Shown in pieces: positions 15,029-23,767 of a DNA stretch of 64,000 bases. The stretch spans positions 620,001-684,000 of the forward strand of contig NZ_CP110615.1 in the NCBI RefSeq assembly GCF_026153295.1, in the 5' to 3' direction. Position 1 is the stretch's first letter; every line of letters begins with the position of its first letter. The notes below the pieces were generated by a model. That model ran no database searches. It saw only the letters and a program-made list of their open reading frames with translations, and was not told the origin of the DNA. The translations under genes were made by a program, and so were the position numbers. This DNA is from Rhodococcus antarcticus. Its GTDB lineage: Bacteria > Actinomycetota > Actinomycetes > Mycobacteriales > Mycobacteriaceae.

Positions 15029-16193
15029 GCCCGCCCGGGACCGCGCCACTGCGGCGGTGAGCACGCACGCGGCCGAGCTGCATGCCCTCTCGCACTCCCT
15101 GCACGCCGAGCCGGAGATTGCCTTCGCCGAGCGCCGCAGCGCGGCGAAGCTGACGGAGTCGTTGTCCCAGCACGGGTTCGACGTCCGTCGCGGTGTCGCC
15201 GGCCTGCCCACGGCCTTCGACGCGACCTTCGGCAGCGGCGAGCTCGTCATCGGGCTGTGCGCCGAGTACGACGCTCTGCCCGAGGTGGGACACGCCTGTG
15301 GGCACAACGTGATCGCCGCCGCGGCCCTCGGGGCCGGGTTCGCGCTGGCCGAGGTGGCCGACGAGCTCGGGATCACCGTGCGCGTGATCGGCACCCCGGC
15401 CGAGGAGACCGGGGGCGGCAAGGTGCTGATGCTCGACGCGGGGGTGTTCGACGGCGTGGCCGCGGCGATGATGGTGCACCCCAACCCGGTGGAGACCGTG
15501 GCGTCGCCCTCGCTCGCCATCGCCGACGTGGCCGTCCGCTACACGGGCAAGGAGAGCCACGCCGCCGCGGCACCGCACCTGGGCCGCAACGCCGCGGACG
15601 CGATCACGGTGGCGCAGGTGGGGATCGGGCTGCTGCGCCAGCACCTGGAGCCGGGCCAGATGGTGCACGGCATCGTCAGCCACGGCGGGGCGGCCCCGAA
15701 CATCGTCCCGGCGCACACCGAGGCGCTCTACTACCTCCGTGCGCGGGACCTCGAGTCGCTGCGGCGCATCACCGCACGCGCGCGCGACTGCTTCGCGGCC
15801 GGCGCGCTGGCCACCGGGTGCACCCACGACGTGGTCGAGATCTCGCCGACCTACGCCGAGCTCGCCCCGGACGCCTGGCTCGCGCAGGCCTACCGCACGG
15901 CGGTCACCGCGCTGGGTCGCACGCCGCTGAGCCGCGCGGAGGAGGTGCTGCGCCAGGCGGGCAGCACCGACATGGGCAACGTGACCCGCGCCCTCCCCGG
16001 CATCCACCCGACCGTGGCCATCGACTGCGGCGACGCGGTGAACCACCAGCCGGAGTTCGCCGCGGCCTGCGTCAACGCCTCGGCCGACCGCGCCGTGCTG
16101 GACGGGGCGACGGCCCTGGCGCACACCGCGATCGCCGCCGCCACCGACGCGGACCAGCGTGACCGGCTGCTCGAGGGGGTGGCGCGCCGGTGA
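15021..16193 (+). CDS. amiB1: M20-family amidohydrolase (AmiB1-like)
   Basis: A 390-residue M20 peptidase/amidohydrolase. Metal-binding landmarks: EYDALPEVGHACGHN (aspartate and the HxCGH cluster, about 85-100), GTPAEETGGGK with the general-base glutamate pair (about 130), MVHPNP, and a dimerisation lid domain with SHAAAAPHLGRNAAD. The family removes acyl or p-aminobenzoyl groups from amino acids by a two-metal mechanism in the cytosol. Gene order with the next amidohydrolase, the GGCT gene and lpdA matches Rv3306c (amiB1), which supports the name. Translation starts at GTG 15021 inside the preceding gene and ends overlapping the next GTG by four bases. Confidence 0.88.
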   Translation: MAEPARDRATAAVSTHAAELHALSHSLHAEPEIAFAERRSAAKLTESLSQHGFDVRRGVAGLPTAFDATFGSGELVIGLCAEYDALPEVGHACGHNVIAAAALGAGFALAEVADELGITVRVIGTPAEETGGGKVLMLDAGVFDGVAAAMMVHPNPVETVASPSLAIADVAVRYTGKESHAAAAPHLGRNAADAITVAQVGIGLLRQHLEPGQMVHGIVSHGGAAPNIVPAHTEALYYLRARDLESLRRITARARDCFAAGALATGCTHDVVEISPTYAELAPDAWLAQAYRTAVTALGRTPLSRAEEVLRQAGSTDMGNVTRALPGIHPTVAIDCGDAVNHQPEFAAACVNASADRAVLDGATALAHTAIAAATDADQRDRLLEGVARR

Positions 16194-17425
16194 GCTCACC
16201 GGACTGGCTCGAGGCCTGGCTGACCACGGGCCGGGACGAGCTGGTGACGTGGCGCCGCCACCTGCACGCCCACCCCGAGCTCTCCCGCGACGAGCACGCC
16301 ACCACCGCCTACGTGGCCGAGCGGCTCGCCGCGGCAGGCCTGACCCCGCGGGTGCTGCCCGGCGGGACCGGACTGCTGTGCGACGTGGGCGGGGGTCCCG
16401 GACCCCTGGTGGCGCTCCGGGCGGACATGGACGCCCTGCCGCTGCAGGAGACGACCGGGGCCGAGTACACCTCCACCGTGCCGGGGGTGTCCCACGCCTG
16501 CGGTCACGACGCCCACACCGCGCTCCTGCTGGGCGCGGGCCTCGCGCTCGCCTCGGCGGGTCCGCTGCCCGGACGGGTGCGCCTGCTGTTCCAGCCGGCC
16601 GAGGAGGTCATGCCCGGGGGGGCGCACGACCTGCTGGCCGCCGGGGCCCTGGAGGGCGCGTCCCGGGTGTTCGCCCTGCACTGCGACCCCCGGCTGGCCG
16701 TGGGGCGGGTGGGCATCAAGTCCGGCGCCGTGACCAGTGCCTGCGACGTGCTCGAGCTGGAGGTGCACTCCCCGGGCGGGCACACCTCGCGCCCGCACCT
16801 CACCGCCGACCTGGTGCACGCCCTGGGCACCGTCATCACCGGGCTGCCGGCGCTGCTGAGCCGACGGATCGACCCCCGCACCGGCACCGTGCTGGTCTGG
16901 GGCGCAGTGCAGGCAGGGCAGGCGGCCAACGCCATCCCGCAGTCGGGCCTGCTCCGCGGCACGCTGCGCACCGGGGACCGGGAGACCTGGGGGCTGCTCG
17001 AGCCGCTGGTGGCCGAGGCCGTCACCGCCCTGCTCGCCCCGACGGGGGTCACCCACGTGCTGCGGCACGTCCGGGGCGTGCCGCCGGTGGTCAACGAGCG
17101 CACCAGCACCCGGCTGCTGAGGGCGGCCGTGGCGGACGGGGTGGGGGAGTCCGCGGTCGCACCGACGCTGCAGTCCAGCGGGGGGGAGGACTTCGCCTGG
17201 TACCTGGAGCGGGTGCCCGGGGCGATGGGCCGCCTGGGCGTGTGGCCGGGAACCGGGCCCCAGCTGGACCTGCACCAGCCGACCTTCGACCTCGACGAGC
17301 GCGCGCTCGAGGTGGGTGTGCGCACCCTCGTGCACTGTGCGCTGGAGACCTGGGCGCTGGAGACCCGGGCGCTGGAGACCCGGGCGCTGGAGACCCGGCC
17401 CCTGCGTCCCGCGGTGCGCGGCTAG
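16190..17425 (+). CDS. amiA1: M20-family amidohydrolase (AmiA1-like), with C-terminal repeat
   Basis: A 411-residue M20D amidohydrolase: RRHLHAHPELS near the N-terminus, LRADMDALPLQETTG, SHACGHDAHTALLLGA (about residue 105), LFQPAEE (about 140), and the lid-domain histidine in HSPGGHTSRPHL, all typical of IAA-amino-acid/hippurate hydrolases. It corresponds in position to Rv3305c (amiA1). Start codon GTG 16190 overlaps the stop of amiB1 (GTGA). The C-terminal end is unusual: after the normal end of the domain the sequence ALET(W/R) is repeated four times, encoded by a 15-base tandem repeat. The repeat probably forms a short, disposable helical tail. The gene converges on the GGCT gene with a four-base overlap. 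Confidence 0.88.
   Translation: MSSPDWLEAWLTTGRDELVTWRRHLHAHPELSRDEHATTAYVAERLAAAGLTPRVLPGGTGLLCDVGGGPGPLVALRADMDALPLQETTGAEYTSTVPGVSHACGHDAHTALLLGAGLALASAGPLPGRVRLLFQPAEEVMPGGAHDLLAAGALEGASRVFALHCDPRLAVGRVGIKSGAVTSACDVLELEVHSPGGHTSRPHLTADLVHALGTVITGLPALLSRRIDPRTGTVLVWGAVQAGQAANAIPQSGLLRGTLRTGDRETWGLLEPLVAEAVTALLAPTGVTHVLRHVRGVPPVVNERTSTRLLRAAVADGVGESAVAPTLQSSGGEDFAWYLERVPGAMGRLGVWPGTGPQLDLHQPTFDLDERALEVGVRTLVHCALETWALETRALETRALETRPLRPAVRG
17339..17398 (+). repeat. Tandem repeat, four 15-nt units, in the 3' end of amiA1
   Basis: Four consecutive units of GCGCTGGAGACCCGG (the first with T instead of C at position 13) encode ALETW-ALETR-ALETR-ALETR. They keep the reading frame, so copy number could change without disrupting the gene. 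Confidence 0.9.
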
Positions 17426-17889
17426 GCCTCGTGCGTGCCGGGCCCGACGTTGCGGGCGGCGCGCACCCGCAGGTCGTAGACGTAGTCCTCGGGGGCGCCG
17501 GCGGCGTAGGCAGCGTCGGCCATCACCCCGAGGTAGCGGGCGGAGGGCAGCCCGCCCTCGTAGCTGTCCAGCACGTAGAGCCAGGGCAGCACCGAGCCGT
17601 CGAGGGTCTGCACGCGCAGCTTGAGCTTGCGGTGGATGCCGAGCTCACCGCCCTCCCAGCGGTCGAGGCTGCGCTCGTCCTCCGGGCTCATGTCGTAGAG
17701 GACGACGAAGACCTGGCTGTCGGGATCCTCCACGACGGTGGCCAGGGCCCCCTCCCAGCCGAGGTCCTCCCCGGCGAAGGTCAGCCGCCAGCCCAGGAGC
17801 CAGCCCGTTCCCGCCATCGGCGAGTGCGGAGCCCTCTCGAGCATCTGCTCGGGGTCCATGTTCGAGCCGTACGCGGCGTAGATCGGCAC
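17422..17889 (-). CDS. Gamma-glutamylcyclotransferase-like protein
   Basis: A 155-residue GGCT-fold protein. The N-terminal IYAAYGSNMDPEQM is the family's substrate-binding YGSN loop, and the acid expected for catalysis lies in the WEGGEL region (about residue 78), where the fold places its glutamate. Family members turn gamma-glutamyl compounds into 5-oxoproline or act on other gamma-glutamyl amines. It occupies the place of Rv3304 between amiA1 and lpdA. The gene is divergent from lpdA and overlaps the stop of amiA1 by four bases. I know of no demonstrated substrate for this actinobacterial branch. Confidence 0.85.
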   Translation of the reverse strand: MPIYAAYGSNMDPEQMLERAPHSPMAGTGWLLGWRLTFAGEDLGWEGALATVVEDPDSQVFVVLYDMSPEDERSLDRWEGGELGIHRKLKLRVQTLDGSVLPWLYVLDSYEGGLPSARYLGVMADAAYAAGAPEDYVYDLRVRAARNVGPGTHEA

Positions 17890-17987
17890 GGTCGGTCAGC
17901 CTAGTGGGCCCACCGGAGGCGGGTCAGCGGTGCCTGGGTGAGTCGGTAACCTGGGCCGACAGACAGATTCCTGCCTTGGAGGACACC

Positions 17988-19391
17988 GTGACCCGGATCG
18001 TCATCATCGGCGGCGGCCCGGCCGGCTACGAGGCGGCCCTGGTCGCGGCGCAGCACGGCGCCGACGTGACGGTCGTGGAGGCCGAGGGCGTGGGTGGGGC
18101 GTGCGTGCTCTACGACTGCGTCCCGTCGAAGACCTTCATCTCCTCGGCCGGCGTCCGCACGGACCTCCGCCGCGCCAGCGACCTCGGCGTGAACATCGAC
18201 CTCGAGCGTGCCGCGGTCGAGCTGCCCACCGTGCACGGCCGCGTCCAGGCCCTGGCCCTGGCGCAGTCCGCGGACATCCGGGCCCGGCTGCAGCGCGAGG
18301 GCGTGCGCCTGGTCCCCGGCCGCGCCCAGATCGTGGACGACGTCCCCGGCATGGCGACCCACCGCGTCTCGGTGCAGCCCGCGGACGGTGAGCCCGTGCT
18401 CCTCGACGCCGACGTCGTCCTCATCGCCACCGGCGCCAGCCCGCGCATCCTGCCGACCGCCCAGCCCGACGGCGAGCGCATCCTCACCTGGCGCCAGATC
18501 TACGACCTCGACGAGCTGCCCACCCACCTCGTGGTGGTGGGCTCCGGGGTCACCGGCGCGGAGTTCGTCTCCGCGTACACCGAGATGGGCGTGCCGGTGA
18601 CGCTCGTCTCCAGCCGGGACCGGGTGCTGCCCGGGGAGGACGCCGACGCGGCCTCCGTGCTGGAGGACGTGCTGCACGAGCGCGGCGTGGTGGTGGTCAA
18701 GGAGGCACGTGCGGACCGGGTGGAGAACATCGGCACCGGGGTGGTGGTGCACCTGGCCGACGGGCGCACGGTGGAGGGCAGCCACGCGCTGATGACCGTG
18801 GGATCGGTGCCGAACACCTCCGGGCTGGGCCTGTCCAAGATCGGCGTCGAGCTCGACCGGGGCGGCTTCATCCCGGTGGACCGCGTCTCGCGCACGTCCG
18901 TCTCCGGGGTCTACGCCGCCGGCGACTGCACCGGCCTGCTCCCACTGGCCTCGGTCGCGTCCATGCAGGGCCGCATCGCCATGTGGCACGCCCTCGGCGA
19001 AGGGGTGAACCCGATCCGGCTCAAGACCGTCACGTCGGCGGTGTTCACCCGGCCCGAGATCGCGACGGTCGGCATCTCCCAGGCGGCGATCGATGCGGGC
19101 AAGGTTCCGGCGCGCACCGTGATGCTCCCGCTGGCCACCAACCCGAGGGCGAAGATGCAGGGCCTGCGCCGCGGGTTCGTCAAGCTGTTCTGCCGCCCGG
19201 CCACCGGTGTCGTCATCGGTGGGGTGGTGGTGGCACCCGTGGCCTCCGAGCTCATCCTGCCCATCGCGCTCGCGGTGCAGAACAACCTCACGGTGAAGGA
19301 CCTCGCGTACACCTTCTCGGTGTACCCGTCGCTGTCCGGCTCCATCACCGAGGCCGGCCGCCAGCTCATGCGCCACGACGACCTCGACTAG
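17988..19391 (+). CDS. lpdA: NAD(P)H-quinone/flavoprotein disulfide reductase LpdA-like
   Basis: A 467-residue flavoprotein disulfide reductase with FAD motif IIGGGPAGYEAA, the cysteine pair GGACVLYDCVPSK (about residues 40 and 45), NAD(P) motif VVVGSGVTGAEF, GVYAAGDCTG, and a C-terminal domain with YTFSVYPSLSGS where lipoamide dehydrogenases have the His-Glu dyad HAHPT. The missing dyad histidine is characteristic of mycobacterial LpdA (Rv3303c), which is not a lipoamide dehydrogenase but reduces quinones with NAD(P)H. The start is GTG 17988 with TTGGAGGA at ideal spacing; the longer in-frame upstream extension has no such site. It is followed convergently by dhaM. Confidence 0.92.
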   Translation: MTRIVIIGGGPAGYEAALVAAQHGADVTVVEAEGVGGACVLYDCVPSKTFISSAGVRTDLRRASDLGVNIDLERAAVELPTVHGRVQALALAQSADIRARLQREGVRLVPGRAQIVDDVPGMATHRVSVQPADGEPVLLDADVVLIATGASPRILPTAQPDGERILTWRQIYDLDELPTHLVVVGSGVTGAEFVSAYTEMGVPVTLVSSRDRVLPGEDADAASVLEDVLHERGVVVVKEARADRVENIGTGVVVHLADGRTVEGSHALMTVGSVPNTSGLGLSKIGVELDRGGFIPVDRVSRTSVSGVYAAGDCTGLLPLASVASMQGRIAMWHALGEGVNPIRLKTVTSAVFTRPEIATVGISQAAIDAGKVPARTVMLPLATNPRAKMQGLRRGFVKLFCRPATGVVIGGVVVAPVASELILPIALAVQNNLTVKDLAYTFSVYPSLSGSITEAGRQLMRHDDLD

Positions 19392-19433
19392 AGCGGATCC
19401 GGGCCGACCGCGAGGAGCGGGGAGCAAGGCCTG

Positions 19434-21917
19434 TCAGGAGAGCCCGCCCCCGGGCTGGGTGGTGTCTCCCGCGAGCAGCGCGCGCACCTGGCGCGGCCCC
19501 TCGGCGCGGAGCGCCCGGGCAGCCGTCACGGCAGCGCGGCCCCGGTCCACGGCCCGCACCGCCTGCTTGATGGCGGGCACGGCGCGGGGCGCCACGCTCA
19601 GCTCGCCCACCCCCAGCCCGAGCAGCAGCGGCGTGGCGAGCTCGTCGGCCGCCATCTCGCCGCAGACCGCGACCGCCGCGCGCCCCGCTCCTGCGCAGAC
19701 GGTCGCGATGAGGCTCAGCACCCCCGGGTCGTAGGGGTCGGCGAGGCCGGCGACACCTGCGTTCCCGCGAGCGGCGGCCAGCGTGTACTGGGTGAGGTCG
19801 TTGGTTCCGATGCTGACGAAGTCGACGTACGGCGCGAAGCTCGCGGTCTTCAGGGCCGCGGCGGGGACCTCCACCATCATCCCGACCTCGAGCCCGGGGG
19901 GAGCGCCCCGCCCCTCCCGGGTGATGGCGGCGTCGAGCACCTGCCGGGCCGCCGCGAGCTCGGCCACGGTGCTGACCATCGGGAACATCACGCGGACCGG
20001 CGTGTCGTGGGCGACCCGCACGACGGCCAGCAGCTGGTCGGCGAGCAGTCCGGGGCGTGCCAGGGACAGCCGGATGCCGCGGACGCCCAGGAACGGGTCG
20101 GTCTCGCCGGCCACCGGCTGGTACCGCAGCGGCTTGTCGCCGCCGACGTCGAGGGTCCGCAGGGTGAGCAGGCGTCCGTCGAGGGCGTGCCCGATGTCGC
20201 GGTAGACCGCTTCCTGCTCCTCCACGTCCGGCGCGGTGTCGCGGTCGGAGAACAGGAACTCCGTGCGCACCAGACCGGCGAGGTCCGCGCCGCAGGAGAC
20301 CGCCAGGTGCGCGTCCGCGACCGAGCCGAGGTTGGCCGCGACGAGGACGTGCACGCCGTCGCGGGTGTGCGCTGCGGACCTGGTCTGCTGCTGGGCCACC
20401 CGGTCGGCCTCGGCCAGCTCGGACGCGCGGCGGCGGAAGCGCTGCTGCACGGCGGCACCGGGGGCGATCACGAGCTCACCGGTCGCACCGTCGAGCGCGA
20501 CGAGGGTGCCTTCCGGGGTGTCGAGCACGGCCGGTCCCGCCCCCACGACCGCCGGCACGCCGCGGGCCCGGGCCAGGATCATGCTGTGGGAGGTGGGGCT
20601 GCCCCCGGCCAGCACCAGTCCGGTGGTGCGCAGCGGATCCAGGCTGGCGGCCTGGGCCGGGGTGAGGTCGGAGGTGATGAGGACACCGGGTGCGTCGGGC
20701 AGGTCGTCGGCGTGCTGCCGGCCCCCGAGCAGTCGGTGCAGCACCTGGTCCCCGATGTCCCGCACGTCGGCTGCCCGTGCCTGCTGGTAGGGGTCAGGCA
20801 GGGCCGCCACGGCCGCCGCCACCCGGTCGACGGCCGCCGACCAGGCGGGGGCTGCGGCCTGACCGCCGGTGATCCGCTGGTGGACGTCGGCGAGCAGGTC
20901 GCTGTCCTCGAGCAGCAGGAGGTGGGCGTCGAACACCGCGGCCTCCTCCTGGCCGACGTGGACGGCCGTCGTCGCCCGCACGTGTCGGATCTCGTCGCGG
21001 CAGGCCGTGCGCGCCGCGTCGAGCCGCTCCCGCTCGACGGTGGCACCAGCGCCCACCTCGTCGGGCACCTCCGGCCGGGAGGACTGCAGCAGCCTGGCGG
21101 GACCCGTGCCGATGCCGGGGGAGGCCGGCACCGGTGTCCCGCTCGCCGCGAGCGGTGCGGTGGATCCACGGGCGGGCGCCGGAGCAGGGTGGGTGTGGTC
21201 ACTCTCGACGGCCAGGGCGAGCAGCGCGCCGAGCGCCTCCTCGGCCGCGGGCCCGGAGGTCCGCACCTGCACCTCATGACCCTGCAGGGCGCCCAGCGTC
21301 GCCACCTGGGACAGGCTCGTGGCGGGGACCCAGCCCGAACCGGTGGTGGCGTTGCGCACCTCGACCCGCGCGCCGAGGCGCCCGGCCTCCTGCACGAGGC
21401 GGGCGGCCGGCCGGGCGTGCAAGCCGTGCTCGTTCGTCACGGTGAACGACCCCACGCGTCCGCCGGTCTCCGGGGTCTTCGCGGTGGACGGGGTGGTGGG
21501 GTCCGCGCCCGAGAGCTGCGACTGCTTGCCGGCGAGCCCCGCCAGCGCCTCGACGGCCACGGCGTGTCGATCTCCGCCTCCGGCCGCGGTGACCGCCGCT
21601 GCGACCAGGCCTTCGACCAGGGGAGCGGGACACAGCAGGACCCGCTCCCGCGCCGGTTCGTCGAGCAGCTCCAGGGCGAGGTCGGCCGAGAGCACGGCGC
21701 TGCCCAGGTCCATGAGCACGACGACGCCGTCACCGCGCTCCGCGGCCGTCACGGCGTGCGCGATCGCGGTCGCGTCCGTGCCGAACGTCCCGTCGTCGAG
21801 GCCGGCGGCGATCTCCACGGACAGGTCCTGCCCGTGCACCATGCCCTCGGCGAGCGCAACGGCGGCCTCGGCCAGGGCCCGGCTGTGGGACACGACGACC
21901 AGGCCCACCCGGGACAC
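19434..21917 (-). CDS. dhaM: DhaM-type PTS fusion: EIIA(DhaM)-HPr-Enzyme I
   Basis: An 827-residue phosphotransferase fusion. Residues 1-130 are the EIIA-Man-type DhaM domain with its phosphorylated histidine in VVSHSRALAE (His10). Residues about 155-240 are HPr-like, with NEHGLHARPAARL and its histidine, and from about 265 to the end a complete Enzyme I follows: PASPGIGTGPA, phosphohistidine GGSPTSHSMILARARG, PEP-binding VGGDKPLRY, MFPMVST, TNDLTQYTLAA, and the C-terminal cysteine motif CGEMA. It should carry phosphate from PEP to the ADP bound in DhaL. E. coli DhaM has only a truncated Enzyme I part, so this protein may be self-sufficient. GTG start; last gene of the dhaKLM operon. Confidence 0.93.
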   Translation of the reverse strand: MSRVGLVVVSHSRALAEAAVALAEGMVHGQDLSVEIAAGLDDGTFGTDATAIAHAVTAAERGDGVVVLMDLGSAVLSADLALELLDEPARERVLLCPAPLVEGLVAAAVTAAGGGDRHAVAVEALAGLAGKQSQLSGADPTTPSTAKTPETGGRVGSFTVTNEHGLHARPAARLVQEAGRLGARVEVRNATTGSGWVPATSLSQVATLGALQGHEVQVRTSGPAAEEALGALLALAVESDHTHPAPAPARGSTAPLAASGTPVPASPGIGTGPARLLQSSRPEVPDEVGAGATVERERLDAARTACRDEIRHVRATTAVHVGQEEAAVFDAHLLLLEDSDLLADVHQRITGGQAAAPAWSAAVDRVAAAVAALPDPYQQARAADVRDIGDQVLHRLLGGRQHADDLPDAPGVLITSDLTPAQAASLDPLRTTGLVLAGGSPTSHSMILARARGVPAVVGAGPAVLDTPEGTLVALDGATGELVIAPGAAVQQRFRRRASELAEADRVAQQQTRSAAHTRDGVHVLVAANLGSVADAHLAVSCGADLAGLVRTEFLFSDRDTAPDVEEQEAVYRDIGHALDGRLLTLRTLDVGGDKPLRYQPVAGETDPFLGVRGIRLSLARPGLLADQLLAVVRVAHDTPVRVMFPMVSTVAELAAARQVLDAAITREGRGAPPGLEVGMMVEVPAAALKTASFAPYVDFVSIGTNDLTQYTLAAARGNAGVAGLADPYDPGVLSLIATVCAGAGRAAVAVCGEMAADELATPLLLGLGVGELSVAPRAVPAIKQAVRAVDRGRAAVTAARALRAEGPRQVRALLAGDTTQPGGGLS

Positions 21918-21925
21918 GGCGCGTC

Positions 21926-22570
21926 CTAGTCCCGGGTGCCCGCGAGGGCGGTCACCGCGGCGTCCAGCAGCAGGGCGGTGGAGGTGGCCCCGGGGTCCTG
22001 GTGCCCGATGCTGCGCTCACCGAGGTAGCTCGCCCGGCCCTTGCGGGCCAGCAGGGGGATCGTCGCGTCCCGCCCGTCGCGGGCGGCGGCCGCAGCGGTG
22101 ACGAGGGCCTCGCCGAACGGTCCGCCCGCGGTCAGCGCACCGTCGAGCGCGTCGCACGCCGGGATCAGCGCGTCGAGCATCGTCTTGTCCCCCCGCTCGG
22201 CCTTGCCCCGGGCGGCGACACCGTCGAGGCCTGCGCGCAGGGCCCTTGCGAAGCCCGCCCCGTCCAGGGTGCCCTCACCCACAGCGCCCGCCATCCGGAG
22301 GAACAGCGTTCCGTAGAGCGGTCCGCTCGCCCCACCGACGGTGCTGACCAGGGTCATGCCGACCTGCTTGAGCAGCGCCGCGGTGCCGGCGGGCGGTGCC
22401 GCATCCAGGGCCGCCACCACGGCGGAGGCGCCGCGGTGCATGTTGGTGCCGTGATCGGCGTCCCCGATGGCCGAGTCCAGCTCGGTCAGCAGCTCCCGCT
22501 GGGCGGTGATGGTGCGGGCGAACTCCCGCACCCAGCGCTCCAGGTCGGCGACGGCGAGGTCGGTGGCCAA
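21926..22570 (-). CDS. dhaL: Dihydroxyacetone kinase subunit DhaL
   Basis: A 214-residue ADP-binding subunit of PEP-dependent dihydroxyacetone kinase. It has the metal- and ADP-ligand motif GDADHGTNMHRG (about residues 37-48), the TVGGASGPLYGTLF segment, and the C-terminal RKGRASYLGERSIGHQDPGATS region. DhaL keeps a tightly bound ADP that is rephosphorylated by DhaM, and passes phosphate to dihydroxyacetone in DhaK. Initiation seems to be at TTG 22570, three bases after the dhaK stop; a GTG within the first helix is a less likely alternative. The eight-base gap to dhaM points to one operon. Confidence 0.93.
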   Translation of the reverse strand: MATDLAVADLERWVREFARTITAQRELLTELDSAIGDADHGTNMHRGASAVVAALDAAPPAGTAALLKQVGMTLVSTVGGASGPLYGTLFLRMAGAVGEGTLDGAGFARALRAGLDGVAARGKAERGDKTMLDALIPACDALDGALTAGGPFGEALVTAAAAARDGRDATIPLLARKGRASYLGERSIGHQDPGATSTALLLDAAVTALAGTRD

Positions 22571-22573
22571 CCC

Positions 22574-23575
22574 TCACACACCCCAGCGCAAGCTCGGGGT
22601 GCGGACCGGGGCGTCCCACAGGCGCAGCAGGTCGTCGTCCATCTTGAGCAGGGTCACCGAGCACCCCGCCATCTCCAGGCTCGTCATGTACGGGCCCACG
22701 AGGGACCGGACGACGCGGACACCGGACTTCTCCAGGATGGTCGCCACCTCGCCGTACATCAGGTAGAGCTCGAGCAGCGGAGTCCCCCCCAGCCCGTTGA
22801 CGAAGGCGAGCACACCGTCACCACCGGTGAAGTCGAGGTCGGCCAGGATGGGCTCGAGCAGCATCTCGGCGACCTGCCGGGCGGGAGCGAGCGGGAGCCG
22901 TCGTCGGCCCGGCTCCCCGTGGATGCCGACCCCCAGCTCCATCTCCCCCTCGGGAAGGTCGAACGTGGGCTTGCCGGCCGCGGGAACCGTGCACGAGGTG
23001 AGCGCCACCCCCATGCTCCGACCCTGTGCGTTGACCTTGCGCGCGACCTCGGCGACCTCCTGCAGCGGGCGGCCCTGCTCGGCGGCCGCACCCGCGATCT
23101 TCTCCAGCAGGACGGTGACGCCGACGCCACGGCGCCCTGCGGTGTAGAGGCTGTCCTGCACCGCGACGTCGTCGTCGGTCACCACCGCGACGACCTCGGT
23201 CCCGGACTCCGCGGCCACCATCTCGGCGGCCATCTCGAAGTTCATGATGTCGCCGGTGTAGTTCTTCACCACGTGGAGCACCCCGGCGCCGCCGTCCACG
23301 CCCCGCGTCGCGGCCACCACCTGGTCCGGCACCGGTGACGTGAACACCTCACCGGCGCACGCGGCGTCCAGCATGCCCAGCCCGACGAAGCCGCCGTGCA
23401 ACGGTTCGTGGCCGGAACCACCACCGGAGATCAGCCCGACCTTGCCCTGCACCGGCCCGCCGCCCCGGAAGACGACCTTGGCGTCGTGGTCCACGCGCAG
23501 CTCGGGGTGGGCGACAGCCATGCCCCGCAGGGCTTCCGCCACGACGTCCGCTGGCTCGTTGATGAGCTTCTTCAT
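22574..23575 (-). CDS. dhaK: Dihydroxyacetone kinase subunit DhaK
   Basis: A 333-residue substrate-binding subunit. It starts MKKLINEPADVV, has the nucleotide-free core motif SGGGSGHEPLHGGFVG (about residues 53-68), KNYTGDIMNFEMA, and the histidine in GIHGEPG (about residue 220) that forms a hemiaminal with dihydroxyacetone. The product is dihydroxyacetone phosphate for glycolysis. The ATG at 23575 is preceded by GGGAGA; the upstream in-frame extension has no family similarity. A strong hairpin separates it from glpK upstream, so the dha operon may have its own promoter in the 120 bases before dhaK, while still receiving read-through. Confidence 0.93.
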   Translation of the reverse strand: MKKLINEPADVVAEALRGMAVAHPELRVDHDAKVVFRGGGPVQGKVGLISGGGSGHEPLHGGFVGLGMLDAACAGEVFTSPVPDQVVAATRGVDGGAGVLHVVKNYTGDIMNFEMAAEMVAAESGTEVVAVVTDDDVAVQDSLYTAGRRGVGVTVLLEKIAGAAAEQGRPLQEVAEVARKVNAQGRSMGVALTSCTVPAAGKPTFDLPEGEMELGVGIHGEPGRRRLPLAPARQVAEMLLEPILADLDFTGGDGVLAFVNGLGGTPLLELYLMYGEVATILEKSGVRVVRSLVGPYMTSLEMAGCSVTLLKMDDDLLRLWDAPVRTPSLRWGV

Positions 23576-23697
23576 CGGTTCTCCCGACCTCGCCGTGCCC
23601 GGTTGCGCCTCGGAAACGATCTCTCGTCGGAGGCTAGGTTCCTCACCTCCACCACACAAGACGCCGACGGTGTCCTGTGCCGCCGCCGCCGCGCGGA

Positions 23698-23747
23698 CCC
23701 CTCTCCCCGGGCCGGACCACGTGTGCGGTCGGGCCCGGGGAGAGGGG
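23698..23747 (-). terminator. Long terminator hairpin after glpK
   Basis: A 16-bp outer stem (starting CCCCTCTCCCCGGG) plus four inner pairs closes an eight-base loop at 23719-23726. It starts about 20 bases after the glpK stop codon and precedes dhaK in the same direction. Confidence 0.8.
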
Positions 23748-23767
23748 TGGCGCGCCCGCCCCCGTGC

